Positions 1-8,131 of a stretch of 39,737 nt of DNA are shown one piece after another (the stretch's first letter is position 1; each line of letters begins with the position of its first letter). The DNA is taken from contig JAGBQP010000042.1 in the NCBI GenBank assembly GCA_017632825.1, positions 1-39,737 of the forward strand, in the 5' to 3' direction. The translations under genes were made by a program, and so were the position numbers. Under the pieces are notes generated by a model. It was given only the letters and a program-made list of their open reading frames with translations. It did not search any database and was not told where the DNA came from. The DNA is from Prevotella sp. (lineage in GTDB: Bacteria > Bacteroidota > Bacteroidia > Bacteroidales > Bacteroidaceae).

Positions 1-1
1 A

Positions 2-136
2 CCGAGGCGACGAGCTGTACGCAACGACTCGCTGAAATATGTGCTGTCGGAGGTGCTGCGCGATATGCGCGAACAGGGACGCTGCTACATTAAATATGAG
101 GTGAAGCAGGGGTGTTTCCATATGACGGTAAGATAA
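2..136 (+). CDS. C-terminal end of an unidentified protein (5' partial)
   Basis: Frame 2 is open from the window edge to a TAA at 134-136 and gives about 44 residues, ending in a charged helix (KYVLSEVLRDMREQGR) followed by strand-like segments and HMTVR. I do not recognise the family from this fragment. It lies 32 bases upstream of the pseudouridine synthase on the same strand, so the two may be co-transcribed. The other two forward frames are stopped or lack coding character here. Reality as a gene end is likely; function is unknown. Confidence 0.5.
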   Translation, partial: PRRRAVRNDSLKYVLSEVLRDMREQGRCYIKYEVKQGCFHMTVR

Positions 137-168
137 AGAGGATAAGGATTTTAAGAAATTAGATAAAC

Positions 169-1065
169 ATGAGAATGAATACAGGATATGGTCGTGAAGG
201 CGACTACGAAAGATACACGGTGAGCGAGCCGATGCCGCTGCTGGAGTGGCTCATAAAGAATGTGCCACAGACGAAAACAAAGATCAAGGCCACGCTACAG
301 GGACGCGGCGTGAAGGTGAACGGTAAGACGGTGAGCCAGTTCGACTTTCCCCTGGAACGGGGCATGAAGGTGGCGGTGTCGAGAACCAAGCGCAACCAGC
401 AGGGCTTCAAGAGCCGATGGGTGAAAATAGTGTATGAGGACCGGTGGCTCATAGTCATTGAGAAGGCTGAGGGCATTCTGTCGATGGCGGCTGGACACTC
501 GACGCTGAACGTCAAGGCGGTGCTCGACGACTACTTCAAGAAGTCACACCAGAAGTGTACCGCACACGTGGTGCACCGACTGGACCGCGACACCAGCGGA
601 CTGATGGTCTATGCCAAGGATATGGAGACGGAACAGATTCTGGAGCACAACTGGCACGACATCGTGTATGACAGACGCTATGTGGCTGTATGTTCGGGCG
701 AGATAGTCGAGAATGAGGGAACAATACAGAACTGGCTGAAGGACAACAAGGCGTATGTGACGTACTCGTCGCCTGTGGACAATGGCGGCAAGCTGGCCAT
801 TACCCACTGGTTTGTGAGGTGCCGTAGCACCGAACACTCGCTGGTGGAGTTCAAACTGCAGACAGGACGCAAGAATCAGATTCGCGTACACTCGGCAGAC
901 ATGGGGCATCCGGTATGCGGCGACACCAAATATGGTAACGGCGACGATCCCCTGCACCGCCTGTGTCTGCACGCCTGGTTGCTGTGCTTCACACACCCCA
1001 TAACGGGAGAGCCCATGGAGTTTGAAACACCCGTTCCGACAACATTCAAACGTCTTTTCAAGTAA
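169..1065 (+). CDS. RluA-family 23S rRNA/tRNA pseudouridine synthase
   Basis: This cytoplasmic enzyme isomerises specific uridines in structured RNA to pseudouridine. The N-terminal ~70 residues form an S4-like RNA-binding domain (GRGVKVNGKTV, then LERGMKVAV). The catalytic domain follows from about residue 84. The family signature HRLDRDTSGLMVYAK places the catalytic aspartate at D139, and the C-terminal RKNQIRVHSADMGHPVCGD block is typical of RluA members. The length of 298 aa fits RluC/RluD-like enzymes. Which uridine is modified cannot be told from sequence. The start could be residue 1 or the Met at residue 3; both give the same domain content. It is followed after 6 bases by the 52-aa membrane protein gene, which suggests one transcript. 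Confidence 0.93.
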   Translation: MRMNTGYGREGDYERYTVSEPMPLLEWLIKNVPQTKTKIKATLQGRGVKVNGKTVSQFDFPLERGMKVAVSRTKRNQQGFKSRWVKIVYEDRWLIVIEKAEGILSMAAGHSTLNVKAVLDDYFKKSHQKCTAHVVHRLDRDTSGLMVYAKDMETEQILEHNWHDIVYDRRYVAVCSGEIVENEGTIQNWLKDNKAYVTYSSPVDNGGKLAITHWFVRCRSTEHSLVEFKLQTGRKNQIRVHSADMGHPVCGDTKYGNGDDPLHRLCLHAWLLCFTHPITGEPMEFETPVPTTFKRLFK

Positions 1066-1071
1066 CCTCTC

Positions 1072-1230
1072 ATGATGAACTTAAACATAGGATATTATCT
1101 GTTTGCGCTGGCAGCCGTCATCGTTGCCTTCTTAGTGATTAAGCGTGTGGCATCTTGTCTCATCAAGTCGGTAATCACGCTGGCGCTGGTGGCTGTGCTG
1201 GTCATCATCTATTATTATTGTATTCGCTAA
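1072..1230 (+). CDS. 52-aa membrane microprotein
   Basis: A short ORF (ATG at 1072, TAA 1228-1230) fills the gap between the pseudouridine synthase and the FAD dehydrogenase exactly: its stop abuts the next ATG at 1231. The product begins MMNLNIGYYLFALAAV and has two hydrophobic segments, about residues 8-24 and 34-50, separated by a basic turn (KRVASCLIKS), so it is predicted to be a two-helix inner-membrane hairpin. I do not recognise the family. The abutting stop/start implies translational coupling with the downstream dehydrogenase. The spacing, hydrophobic composition and lack of any alternative reading of this gap support a real gene; the function is unknown. Confidence 0.7.
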   Translation: MMNLNIGYYLFALAAVIVAFLVIKRVASCLIKSVITLALVAVLVIIYYYCIR

Positions 1231-2817
1231 ATGATATACGAGCACCAACTCCGCGTGCTGCCTCAGGTGGCGGCTGGCGAGAAAGCACTGAAGGCCCACT
1301 TGGCCGATGAGTTCGGATACGATGTCCGCACACTGACGTCTGTACGCATACTGAAACGCAGTATAGACGCCCGGCAGCGAACCATCTTTGTCAATCTGAA
1401 GGTGCGGGTCTATGTGAACGAGCAGCCTGCCGATGACGAATACCAGCATACGCACTATCCTGACGTGAGCGACCGCCAGCAGGTGATTGTGGTAGGCGCT
1501 GGGCCCGGAGGACTGTTTGCGGCTCTCAGGCTCATAGAGCTGGGTTTGCGACCGGTGGTGCTGGAACGCGGCAAGGACGTGCACGAACGCAAGAAGGACT
1601 TGGCCAACATCGGTCGTACACAGACGGTCGATGCTGAAAGCAACTACTGTTTTGGCGAGGGTGGTGCAGGTGCCTACTCTGACGGTAAACTCTACACACG
1701 CTCGAAGAAACGGGGCAACATTGAGAAGATTCTCAACGTGTTCTGTCAGCATGGTGCCTCAACCACTATCCTGGCCGATGCCCACCCGCATATTGGTACA
1801 GACCGGCTGCCACGCGTTATCGAGGCGATGCGTAACACCATTATACGCAGTGGCGGCGAAGTTCACTTCCAGACGAAGATGACGCAACTGATACTGCGTG
1901 ACAACCGCGTGGTGGGCTGTTGCGCCACCAGCACGGGGGACGACATGAGGAATGAGGACAAGGAGTTCTACGGTCCCGTCATCCTTGCTACTGGCCACTC
2001 GGCACGCGACGTCTATCGGTATTTAGCCGACGAGAAGATAGAGTTGGAGGCGAAGGGTATTGCCGTAGGTGTACGTTTGGAACATCCGTCACAACTGATA
2101 GACCAGATACAGTATCACTCGAAGACAGGACGCGGAAAGTACTTACCAGCAGCAGAATACGCATTTGTGACGCAGGTTGATGGGCGTGGTGTTTATTCCT
2201 TCTGTATGTGTCCGGGCGGCTTCGTGATTCCTGCTGCAACAGGACCAGAACAGATTGTCGTCAACGGCATGAGTCCTGCCAACCGAGGCACCCAGTGGTC
2301 GAACTCGGGTATGGTGGTCGAGACAAGACCGGAGGACATTCCCGGTGACGACGTGCTGCGCGTGATGCACTACCAGGAAGAGCTTGAACGCCTGTGTTGG
2401 CAACAGGGTAACATGAAGCAGACGGCGCCGGCACAGCGCATGGCTGACTTCTTGAACAACAGACTGAGTTACGACCTGCCGAAGTCGAGCTATGCCCCGG
2501 GGCTCATATCAAGTCCGCTGCACTTTTGGCTGCCGAAGCCTGTAAGTCAGCGTCTGCAACAGGGATTCAAGACTTTTGGCCGTCAGGCTCACGGTTTTCT
2601 GACGAACGAGGCTATCCTGATAGCTACAGAAACACGTACATCCAGTCCGGTACGCATTGTACGCGATGCTGAGACACTGCAGCATGTACGCATCCAGGGA
2701 CTCTTCCCTTGCGGCGAGGGTGCCGGATATGCCGGAGGCATTGTCTCGGCAGGCGTCGATGGAGAGCGGTGTGCCGAGATGTGTGCTGCCTATTTGGAAG
2801 CGGAAACAGCACCTTAA
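1231..2817 (+). CDS. NAD(P)/FAD-dependent oxidoreductase (COG2509-type dehydrogenase)
   Basis: A 528-aa cytoplasmic flavoprotein of the uncharacterised FAD-dependent dehydrogenase family related to the HI0933/glutathione-reductase-like fold. An N-terminal ~80-residue domain precedes the dinucleotide-binding motif VVGAGPGGLFAALRL (GxGxxG at about 89-94), with ERGKDV as the ribose-binding segment at the end of the second strand. A second family-typical block is GEGGAGAYSDGKLYTR, and the C-terminal FAD-contact segment reads LFPCGEGAGYAGGIVSAGVDG. The natural substrate of this family is not established. The ATG directly abuts the stop of the upstream microprotein, which supports this start. Confidence 0.88.
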   Translation: MIYEHQLRVLPQVAAGEKALKAHLADEFGYDVRTLTSVRILKRSIDARQRTIFVNLKVRVYVNEQPADDEYQHTHYPDVSDRQQVIVVGAGPGGLFAALRLIELGLRPVVLERGKDVHERKKDLANIGRTQTVDAESNYCFGEGGAGAYSDGKLYTRSKKRGNIEKILNVFCQHGASTTILADAHPHIGTDRLPRVIEAMRNTIIRSGGEVHFQTKMTQLILRDNRVVGCCATSTGDDMRNEDKEFYGPVILATGHSARDVYRYLADEKIELEAKGIAVGVRLEHPSQLIDQIQYHSKTGRGKYLPAAEYAFVTQVDGRGVYSFCMCPGGFVIPAATGPEQIVVNGMSPANRGTQWSNSGMVVETRPEDIPGDDVLRVMHYQEELERLCWQQGNMKQTAPAQRMADFLNNRLSYDLPKSSYAPGLISSPLHFWLPKPVSQRLQQGFKTFGRQAHGFLTNEAILIATETRTSSPVRIVRDAETLQHVRIQGLFPCGEGAGYAGGIVSAGVDGERCAEMCAAYLEAETAP

Positions 2818-2884
2818 ACCCTACGGGTGTTTGAACAATCGCCATATATAACTTAGACTATTCAATAACTAAATGACATGAACT

Positions 2885-4393
2885 ATGAAACAGACATTAA
2901 AAATGATGATCCTGGCTCTGACGTTAGCCACAGGAGCACAAGCACAAAGACCACAAGGGCCGAGACCGCCATTTGGCAATCAGAACCAGACGTCGGAAGC
3001 CACAGCACGACAGTTTACCATTAACCTGACAGAAGACGGTAAGGCACAGATGGTGTGCTTCCTACCGAAGAACGCCAATGGTCAGGCGGTAGTGGGCGTT
3101 CCGGGAGGTGGATACTCCATGCTGTCGAATACTCATGAGGGAACGCTGGCTCACGGCTGGATGAACGAGCAGGGAATAGCTTACTTCGTGGTGAACTACC
3201 GCTTGCCTGAGGGCGACCGCACCAAACCTATCAGCGATGTAGAATCAGGAATCCGCACGGTGCGCGACTCGGCTTCCGTCTGGGGAATCAATCCGCATAA
3301 CGTAGGTATCATGGGCTTTTCAGCAGGAGGACATCTGGCCTCTGTCATCTCGACACACTCAGCCTTCGACGTACGTCCCGACTTCTCGATACTGTTCTAT
3401 CCCGTCATCTCTATGAACGAGGAAGTATCGCACATGTGGTCTTGTCGCAACTTCCTGGGCGAAGACCAGAAGAAGCCTGAGATGGTTTTCGACTTCTCCA
3501 CTAACAACGCGGTACGCCGTCATCTGACGCCTCCCGCCATCATCATTATGTCGAGCGACGATAACTTGGTACCGCCGGTAACCAACGGTGTAGCTTACTA
3601 CACCGCTATGCGCAATGCAGGTAACGAATGTGCGATGATGATTTATCCCAGCGGAGGTCACGGATATGGCTTCGGTCAATGGTTCGCCTATAGAAACGAG
3701 ATGCTGGGGACGCTGGGCAAGTGGCTCAAAGCGCGCCAAGTGCCGAAGACCGACGCCGTTCGCGTAGCCTGTATAGGCAATAGCATCACCGATGGTCACG
3801 GGATAGACCTGGCGACTGCCAACGGTTACCCTGCTCAGTTGCAGCGCATGCTGGGCGACAGCTACTGGGTGAAGAACTTTGGTGTATCTGCTCGTACGAT
3901 GCTGAACAAGGGCGACTACCCGTACATGAAGGAAATGGCGTGGGACGATGCACAGGCGTTCAAACCCGATGTGGTCGTCATCAAACTGGGTACCAACGAC
4001 TCGAAACCCCACAACTGGAAATACGGAACTGAATTCCGTCAGGACCTGGAGCAGATGCTGACAACGCTCTGTCCGGAAATGGCGCAGCCAGCCAAAAAGG
4101 GAAAGAAATCAAAGAAGACGGACATAGCCGCTACACGCAAGCCACAGATATTCCTCTGTACACCAATCCCCGCTCTTTACTCTTCGTGGGGTATCAGCGA
4201 TGATGTCATCAAGAATGAGATTATTCCCATTCAGCAGGAGGTGGCAAAAAAATATGGTGTGCAAGTCATTGACCTACACACCCTTTACGCTAACGATAGC
4301 GACAAAATGCTGAATGACGGTATTCACCCTGATGATAAGGGAGCCCGTCGCATAGCAGAGATTATTGTCAACGCCATCAAGCCGAAGCAATAA
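2885..4393 (+). CDS. Secreted two-domain esterase: alpha/beta hydrolase (BD-FAE-like) fused to SGNH/GDSL hydrolase
   Basis: A 502-aa exported protein (signal peptide about residues 1-20, ending AQA) with two hydrolase domains in tandem. Domain 1, about 40-285, is an alpha/beta hydrolase with oxyanion loop GGGY (74-77), nucleophile in GFSAGGH (S146), an acidic SSDDN segment near 225 and histidine in SGGHG (H259). Domain 2, about 291-500, is an SGNH hydrolase: block I GNSITDG (S300), KLGTND (N371) and DGIHPD (D478, H481). A lysine-rich loop (about 403-412) sits inside the second domain. Such fusions in Bacteroidetes act as acetyl or feruloyl esterases that deacylate xylan side groups in the periplasm or at the surface. 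It converges on the CAZyme operon on the opposite strand, so a shared hemicellulose role is inferred. Substrate is not proven. Confidence 0.87.
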   Translation: MKQTLKMMILALTLATGAQAQRPQGPRPPFGNQNQTSEATARQFTINLTEDGKAQMVCFLPKNANGQAVVGVPGGGYSMLSNTHEGTLAHGWMNEQGIAYFVVNYRLPEGDRTKPISDVESGIRTVRDSASVWGINPHNVGIMGFSAGGHLASVISTHSAFDVRPDFSILFYPVISMNEEVSHMWSCRNFLGEDQKKPEMVFDFSTNNAVRRHLTPPAIIIMSSDDNLVPPVTNGVAYYTAMRNAGNECAMMIYPSGGHGYGFGQWFAYRNEMLGTLGKWLKARQVPKTDAVRVACIGNSITDGHGIDLATANGYPAQLQRMLGDSYWVKNFGVSARTMLNKGDYPYMKEMAWDDAQAFKPDVVVIKLGTNDSKPHNWKYGTEFRQDLEQMLTTLCPEMAQPAKKGKKSKKTDIAATRKPQIFLCTPIPALYSSWGISDDVIKNEIIPIQQEVAKKYGVQVIDLHTLYANDSDKMLNDGIHPDDKGARRIAEIIVNAIKPKQ

Positions 4394-4400
4394 CCTGCGC

Positions 4401-5585
4401 TTATCCTCTCGCCATCTTATAGATGTTTTCCATGTCCTCGGCCTTCAACACCTTGAGACATCCGCAAGTTCTCTGATAGTCGCGACTGCACTTACGCGTC
4501 ATCTCCTTGATTTCTGCGTCGGTAATGTCGCGACCAATGAGTTCCTTGATGTTAATGGGCATACCGATGGCGTGATAGAAGCGCTCCATAGCCTCTATGC
4601 CTTTCTTGGCCGTTCCCTCAGGATCGGTGAAGTCGTTGGGAACGTCCATCACGTTGACTGCAAAACGAACGAAGCGTGAGAGGTTCTCATGCATCACGTA
4701 GCGTGCCCAGCTGGGCCATACGGCAGCGAGACCTGCACCGTGAGTAACATCGAACATGCCACTTAACTCATGCTCAATCTGGTGAGTAGCCCAGTCGTCG
4801 GAAATGCCACAGCCGGTGAGACCGTTATGCATTAAGCTGCCGCCCCACATGATTTGGGCACGATAACGGTAGTCTTCAGGATTCTTCAATACGGCGAAAA
4901 TGGCATTCTTCATGTTGCGAAGCATTGCTTCGGCGATGTCGGTCGTCAGGTCCATATCGTCATCCTTGGTGAAGTAGCGTTCCATCGTATGCATCATCAT
5001 ATCCGTTACGCCAGCTGCCGTCTGGTAAGGAGGCAGCGTGAAGGTACGCTTAGGATTCATGATGGCAAACTTGGGACGAGCCATATTGTTGGAGTAGCCC
5101 AGCTTGACGTCGCCGTCCTCATTGGTAATAACACTGGCCTCACTCATCTCGCTGCCAGCAGCAGGAATAGTAAGTACCGATGCTACGGGGAGCATGGCAG
5201 TAGGTTGTGCCTTACCAAGATAGAAGTCCCACACGTTACCCTCATAAGGTACACCGTAGGCAATACATTTGGCGGAGTCGATGACGCTGCCGCCACCTAC
5301 GGCGAGAATGAAATCGACGCCCTCCTTGCGGCACAAGTCTATGCCCTGCTGAGCAAGAGATAAACGGGGATTGGGCACTACGCCGCCCAGCTTCACAAAA
5401 GGAACACCGCCGTCGGTCAGCAGTCCGCAGATTTTATCGAGCAGTCCAGAGCGCTCTGCACTCTTGCCACCATAATGTACCAACACCTTGGTTCCACCAT
5501 AATTCTTCACGAGAGCAGCTACCTGCTCCTCAGAGTTCTCGCCGAAAACGACTTCCGTCGGCGCATAATAATTAAAGTCTTTCAT
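4401..5585 (-). CDS. Iron-containing alcohol dehydrogenase, YqhD/BdhA-like
   Basis: A 394-aa group III alcohol/aldehyde dehydrogenase. The family reduces short aldehydes with NAD(P)H in the cytoplasm. The nucleotide loop AVGGGSVIDSAK lies at 95-106. The metal ligands fall at D195, H199, H268 and H282 (segments VTDMMMH, THQIEHELSG and THGAGLA), one residue off the E. coli YqhD ligand positions, so the family placement is firm. PAAGSEMSEASVI is the other family block. The gene lies 146 bases downstream of the CE1-type esterase on the same strand and converges with the two-domain esterase with only 7 bases between stops. Its long AAC-rich leader contains direct repeats. It may serve redox balance or detoxify aldehydes released during plant-wall breakdown; that is inference. 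Confidence 0.92.
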   Translation of the reverse strand: MKDFNYYAPTEVVFGENSEEQVAALVKNYGGTKVLVHYGGKSAERSGLLDKICGLLTDGGVPFVKLGGVVPNPRLSLAQQGIDLCRKEGVDFILAVGGGSVIDSAKCIAYGVPYEGNVWDFYLGKAQPTAMLPVASVLTIPAAGSEMSEASVITNEDGDVKLGYSNNMARPKFAIMNPKRTFTLPPYQTAAGVTDMMMHTMERYFTKDDDMDLTTDIAEAMLRNMKNAIFAVLKNPEDYRYRAQIMWGGSLMHNGLTGCGISDDWATHQIEHELSGMFDVTHGAGLAAVWPSWARYVMHENLSRFVRFAVNVMDVPNDFTDPEGTAKKGIEAMERFYHAIGMPINIKELIGRDITDAEIKEMTRKCSRDYQRTCGCLKVLKAEDMENIYKMARG

Positions 5586-5731
5586 AGTTAAAATGCTTGT
5601 TAGTTTAGTTACACTTCTTGTTTGTTTAGTTTGTTGTTAAATAATCGTTGTTTGTTTTGTTAAATGTAATGTTGTTTAGTTTGTTGTTAATAATGCTTGT
5701 TATAATGATATGAAATCATAGCAATGGGTGC
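5586..5731 (-). repeat. Leader of the alcohol dehydrogenase gene with direct repeats
   Basis: This 146-base non-coding stretch is strongly G/T biased on the + strand (A/C on the transcribed strand). The 19-mer TTGTTTAGTTTGTTGTTAA occurs at 5622-5640 and 5672-5690 (50-base step). AATGCTTGTTA occurs at 5592-5602 and 5692-5702 (100-base step). No clear TAnnTTTG promoter is visible on the - strand here. Confidence 0.6.
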
Positions 5732-6925
5732 TTATTTGAAAATTCGTTGAGCGAACTTTGTCAGATAAATGCGCCAGTTTCGCCAGATGTGGCCACCATC
5801 GTTCTCGTAATACTCATACTTGTAGCCTTTCTCGTCGAGATACTTGCGCAGGTTCTGATTCATCTGCATCAGGAAATCATCTCTGCCAATAGCAATCCAA
5901 TAAAGTTTGGGCTTTGAGGAGAAAAGACGCTTCATTTGCTCATCGAACTTCGGGTCATTATTGTTGTTGTCTCTTCGATTGAGTCCACCGCCGAAAGCCA
6001 TACTGGTAGCTGCCGACTGCAGTCCATAGTAATCGAACACCTCCGGATGGATGCGCGAAATGCCAAATGTGTGTCCACCGCCCATAGACAAACCGGTGAT
6101 AGCACGACCGGAACGATTCGCAATCGTGGTATAGTGACTATCGACGTATTTCACGATATCCATAAAACTCTCTTCCATCGTGGCTTTTGCACCACGATCA
6201 TTGAAGGCGTTACCATCGGGAGTGTACATACCCTCATGCCACCAGCCTGGTGCAGCATTACAGGTAGGATTACCGTTAGGCATAACAACAATCATAGGCA
6301 CACATCTGCCGGTAGAAATCAGGTTGTCCATAATCTGTGTGGCGCGTCCCAGGTCGGTCCATGCCGTCTCGTCGCCTCCGTGTCCGTGCAGAAGGTACAG
6401 AACAGGGAAACGCTTCTTACCATCGTACATTGGAGGCAGATAGACTGTCATGCGGCGCTGCTGTCCGAGTGTGGGACTATCATACCATACGCGTGACACT
6501 GTGCCATGAGGCACATCGTTTACAGAATAGAGCCAGCCTTTGTCGTCGGTATAGTCAGTAGTCCTGACAATGAAAATGTTACTGAGCGTTGAAATATCAC
6601 GATTGACGTAACTGTTGGACGGATCAACAAAACGCTGGCCATCGACCGTCAGACTGTAGGAGTAAAGCTCTGAGTTAAGCGGTTTTGTTGTCACCGTCCA
6701 CACGCCATTCTCCTGCTTGGTCATATCTAACCGCTGACTGCGTATCTCCTCAAAATCGCCAGTGACACTTACTGCTTGGGCAGAAGGGTCATAATAGTTG
6801 AAAGTGACGCTGCCATCCTGATTGATAACGGGTGATTGTACACGGGGGCGCTGTCCTAATGCCTGCTGTCCGAAGCTGTTTGCCACCATGAAACAGCAAC
6901 AGAGAAGAATCAATGTTTTTTTCAT
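5732..6925 (-). CDS. Secreted carbohydrate esterase (CE1 / feruloyl-esterase type) with N-terminal E-set domain
   Basis: A 397-aa exported esterase. The signal peptide spans about residues 1-19. Residues about 28-120 form an E-set/CBM48-like immunoglobulin module (DGSVTFNYYDPSAQAVSVTG). From about 150 the esterase-D fold follows: LYLLHGHGGDETAWTD carries the oxyanion region, GLSMGGGHT the nucleophile (S280), GRDDF the acid (near 353) and DGGHIWRNW the histidine (near 379). Known proteins of this layout release ferulic or acetyl groups from arabinoxylan. It is the last of four closely spaced - strand genes (47 bases after GH43). Feruloyl versus acetyl preference cannot be read from sequence. 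Confidence 0.88.
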   Translation of the reverse strand: MKKTLILLCCCFMVANSFGQQALGQRPRVQSPVINQDGSVTFNYYDPSAQAVSVTGDFEEIRSQRLDMTKQENGVWTVTTKPLNSELYSYSLTVDGQRFVDPSNSYVNRDISTLSNIFIVRTTDYTDDKGWLYSVNDVPHGTVSRVWYDSPTLGQQRRMTVYLPPMYDGKKRFPVLYLLHGHGGDETAWTDLGRATQIMDNLISTGRCVPMIVVMPNGNPTCNAAPGWWHEGMYTPDGNAFNDRGAKATMEESFMDIVKYVDSHYTTIANRSGRAITGLSMGGGHTFGISRIHPEVFDYYGLQSAATSMAFGGGLNRRDNNNNDPKFDEQMKRLFSSKPKLYWIAIGRDDFLMQMNQNLRKYLDEKGYKYEYYENDGGHIWRNWRIYLTKFAQRIFK

Positions 6926-6972
6926 ATTACTCGTTTGAAAGTTAATCGTTCTTAGTTCTAACTGATGGGTTA

Positions 6973-8109
6973 TTAGTCATTATATAATGTCCATTCGTCA
7001 AGCCACCTGATGACCGGTTTTCCTTGTTCAAACTCAATGGGAAGCCAGATGTAACGAGCATCGATGGGATGCTGAGGGCGCCAGATGTCGGCCATAAACA
7101 GATAGCGTGAAGGAGCTGACTTGAAATCAGTATCGTTGAGTGTGAGTACAAATGTACTCTGTCCGTTAAATGTTTTTTCAGCCAAAGGTCCACGACAGGG
7201 ATTCGGGTGCTGAGTCCAGGGACCGAAGATGCTTGGGGCTGAGAACATGCGTGCTTCGTTGGGAGCCCAACCCGTGCAACCGCTGGTTATCATCCAATAG
7301 GTACCATCGTGCTTGAAGATGGCTGGTGCCTCATTCTGACCACCAGGCGCCATACGTGTATAGCGTCCGTTATGGTGCAGGTAGTCGGCAGTCAGCTCTG
7401 CTATATGGAGGGTAAAGTTCTCTTCAGACGAGAAAATGTGGTAGGCTTTTCCATCGTCATCAACGAAAAGCGTCATATCACGAGACATCTGTCCAGTTCC
7501 GAAATCGCGCTTCAAGTACTCATCAAAGTTCATGGGAGATCCATTAACAGGCCACGTGCCGGCATTGGCCCTTGAAGAGTATAGATACTTAAAGGGGCCT
7601 TCGGGTTTGTCAGAGACAGCCACACCATATCGTGCAGCATTGTAGCCTTGGCCCTTGAGTTCGAGGTGAAACCACATGCAGAACTTCTTTGTCGTAGGAT
7701 TGTAGATGACCTTCGGACGTTCGAGAATACAGCCCATCTCTATATCGGAGGCACTCGTTTCAGGACGTTTGTTTATGGCATTTTTGTCATCACGAGCTGT
7801 GTTGGTAGAAGGCGTAACACTCAGAGCTACACCACAGTTGTGCCAATTGATGAGATCTTTAGATGAATAGCACATCACACCCACTAAAGCGTTGCTGGTG
7901 TGCTCAGCCTTATGCTCACCATACCAGTAATAGGTGTCACCATATTTCAGAATTCCGCCTCCATGAGCATTGATGTGTTGTCCGTTGTCATCGAGCCATA
8001 ATTCACCACTGCGGAACCCTTTGTGCTTGGTTGATTGATTGTTGGTTTGCGCTGCCGCCGATAAAACCAGCAGGAGTGTCAGTGCGCTTATTGAAATCAG
8101 TTTCTTCAT
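6973..8109 (-). CDS. Secreted GH43-family glycoside hydrolase
   Basis: A 378-aa exported five-bladed beta-propeller glycosidase (signal peptide to about residue 20). Family blocks are INAHGGGILKYGDTYYWYGE (45-64), ILERPKVIYN (E130, predicted pKa modulator) and NEAPAIFKHDGTYW (E260, predicted general acid). The usual GH43 N-terminal base aspartate is not evident. Instead a glutamine lies in FNGQSTF (Q317), resembling the arrangement known for GH43 subfamily 24 exo-beta-1,3-galactanases. The subfamily is therefore probably 24- or 34-like rather than a standard beta-xylosidase/arabinofuranosidase. It sits between GH3 and the CE1 esterase with 22 and 47 bases of spacing, so it is in one operon with them. 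Confidence 0.88.
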   Translation of the reverse strand: MKKLISISALTLLLVLSAAAQTNNQSTKHKGFRSGELWLDDNGQHINAHGGGILKYGDTYYWYGEHKAEHTSNALVGVMCYSSKDLINWHNCGVALSVTPSTNTARDDKNAINKRPETSASDIEMGCILERPKVIYNPTTKKFCMWFHLELKGQGYNAARYGVAVSDKPEGPFKYLYSSRANAGTWPVNGSPMNFDEYLKRDFGTGQMSRDMTLFVDDDGKAYHIFSSEENFTLHIAELTADYLHHNGRYTRMAPGGQNEAPAIFKHDGTYWMITSGCTGWAPNEARMFSAPSIFGPWTQHPNPCRGPLAEKTFNGQSTFVLTLNDTDFKSAPSRYLFMADIWRPQHPIDARYIWLPIEFEQGKPVIRWLDEWTLYND

Positions 8110-8131
8110 GATGCTCTGTATGTTTGCTTCT

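Noticed and set aside
544..996. 150-aa - strand ORF inside the pseudouridine synthase gene
   Set aside because: It lies wholly opposite a strongly recognised gene and has no family resemblance; it is a shadow of the GC-rich third positions.
3359..4012. 217-aa - strand ORF opposite the two-domain esterase
   Set aside because: The + strand carries two complete catalytic motifs over the same span; the antisense product has no recognisable domain.
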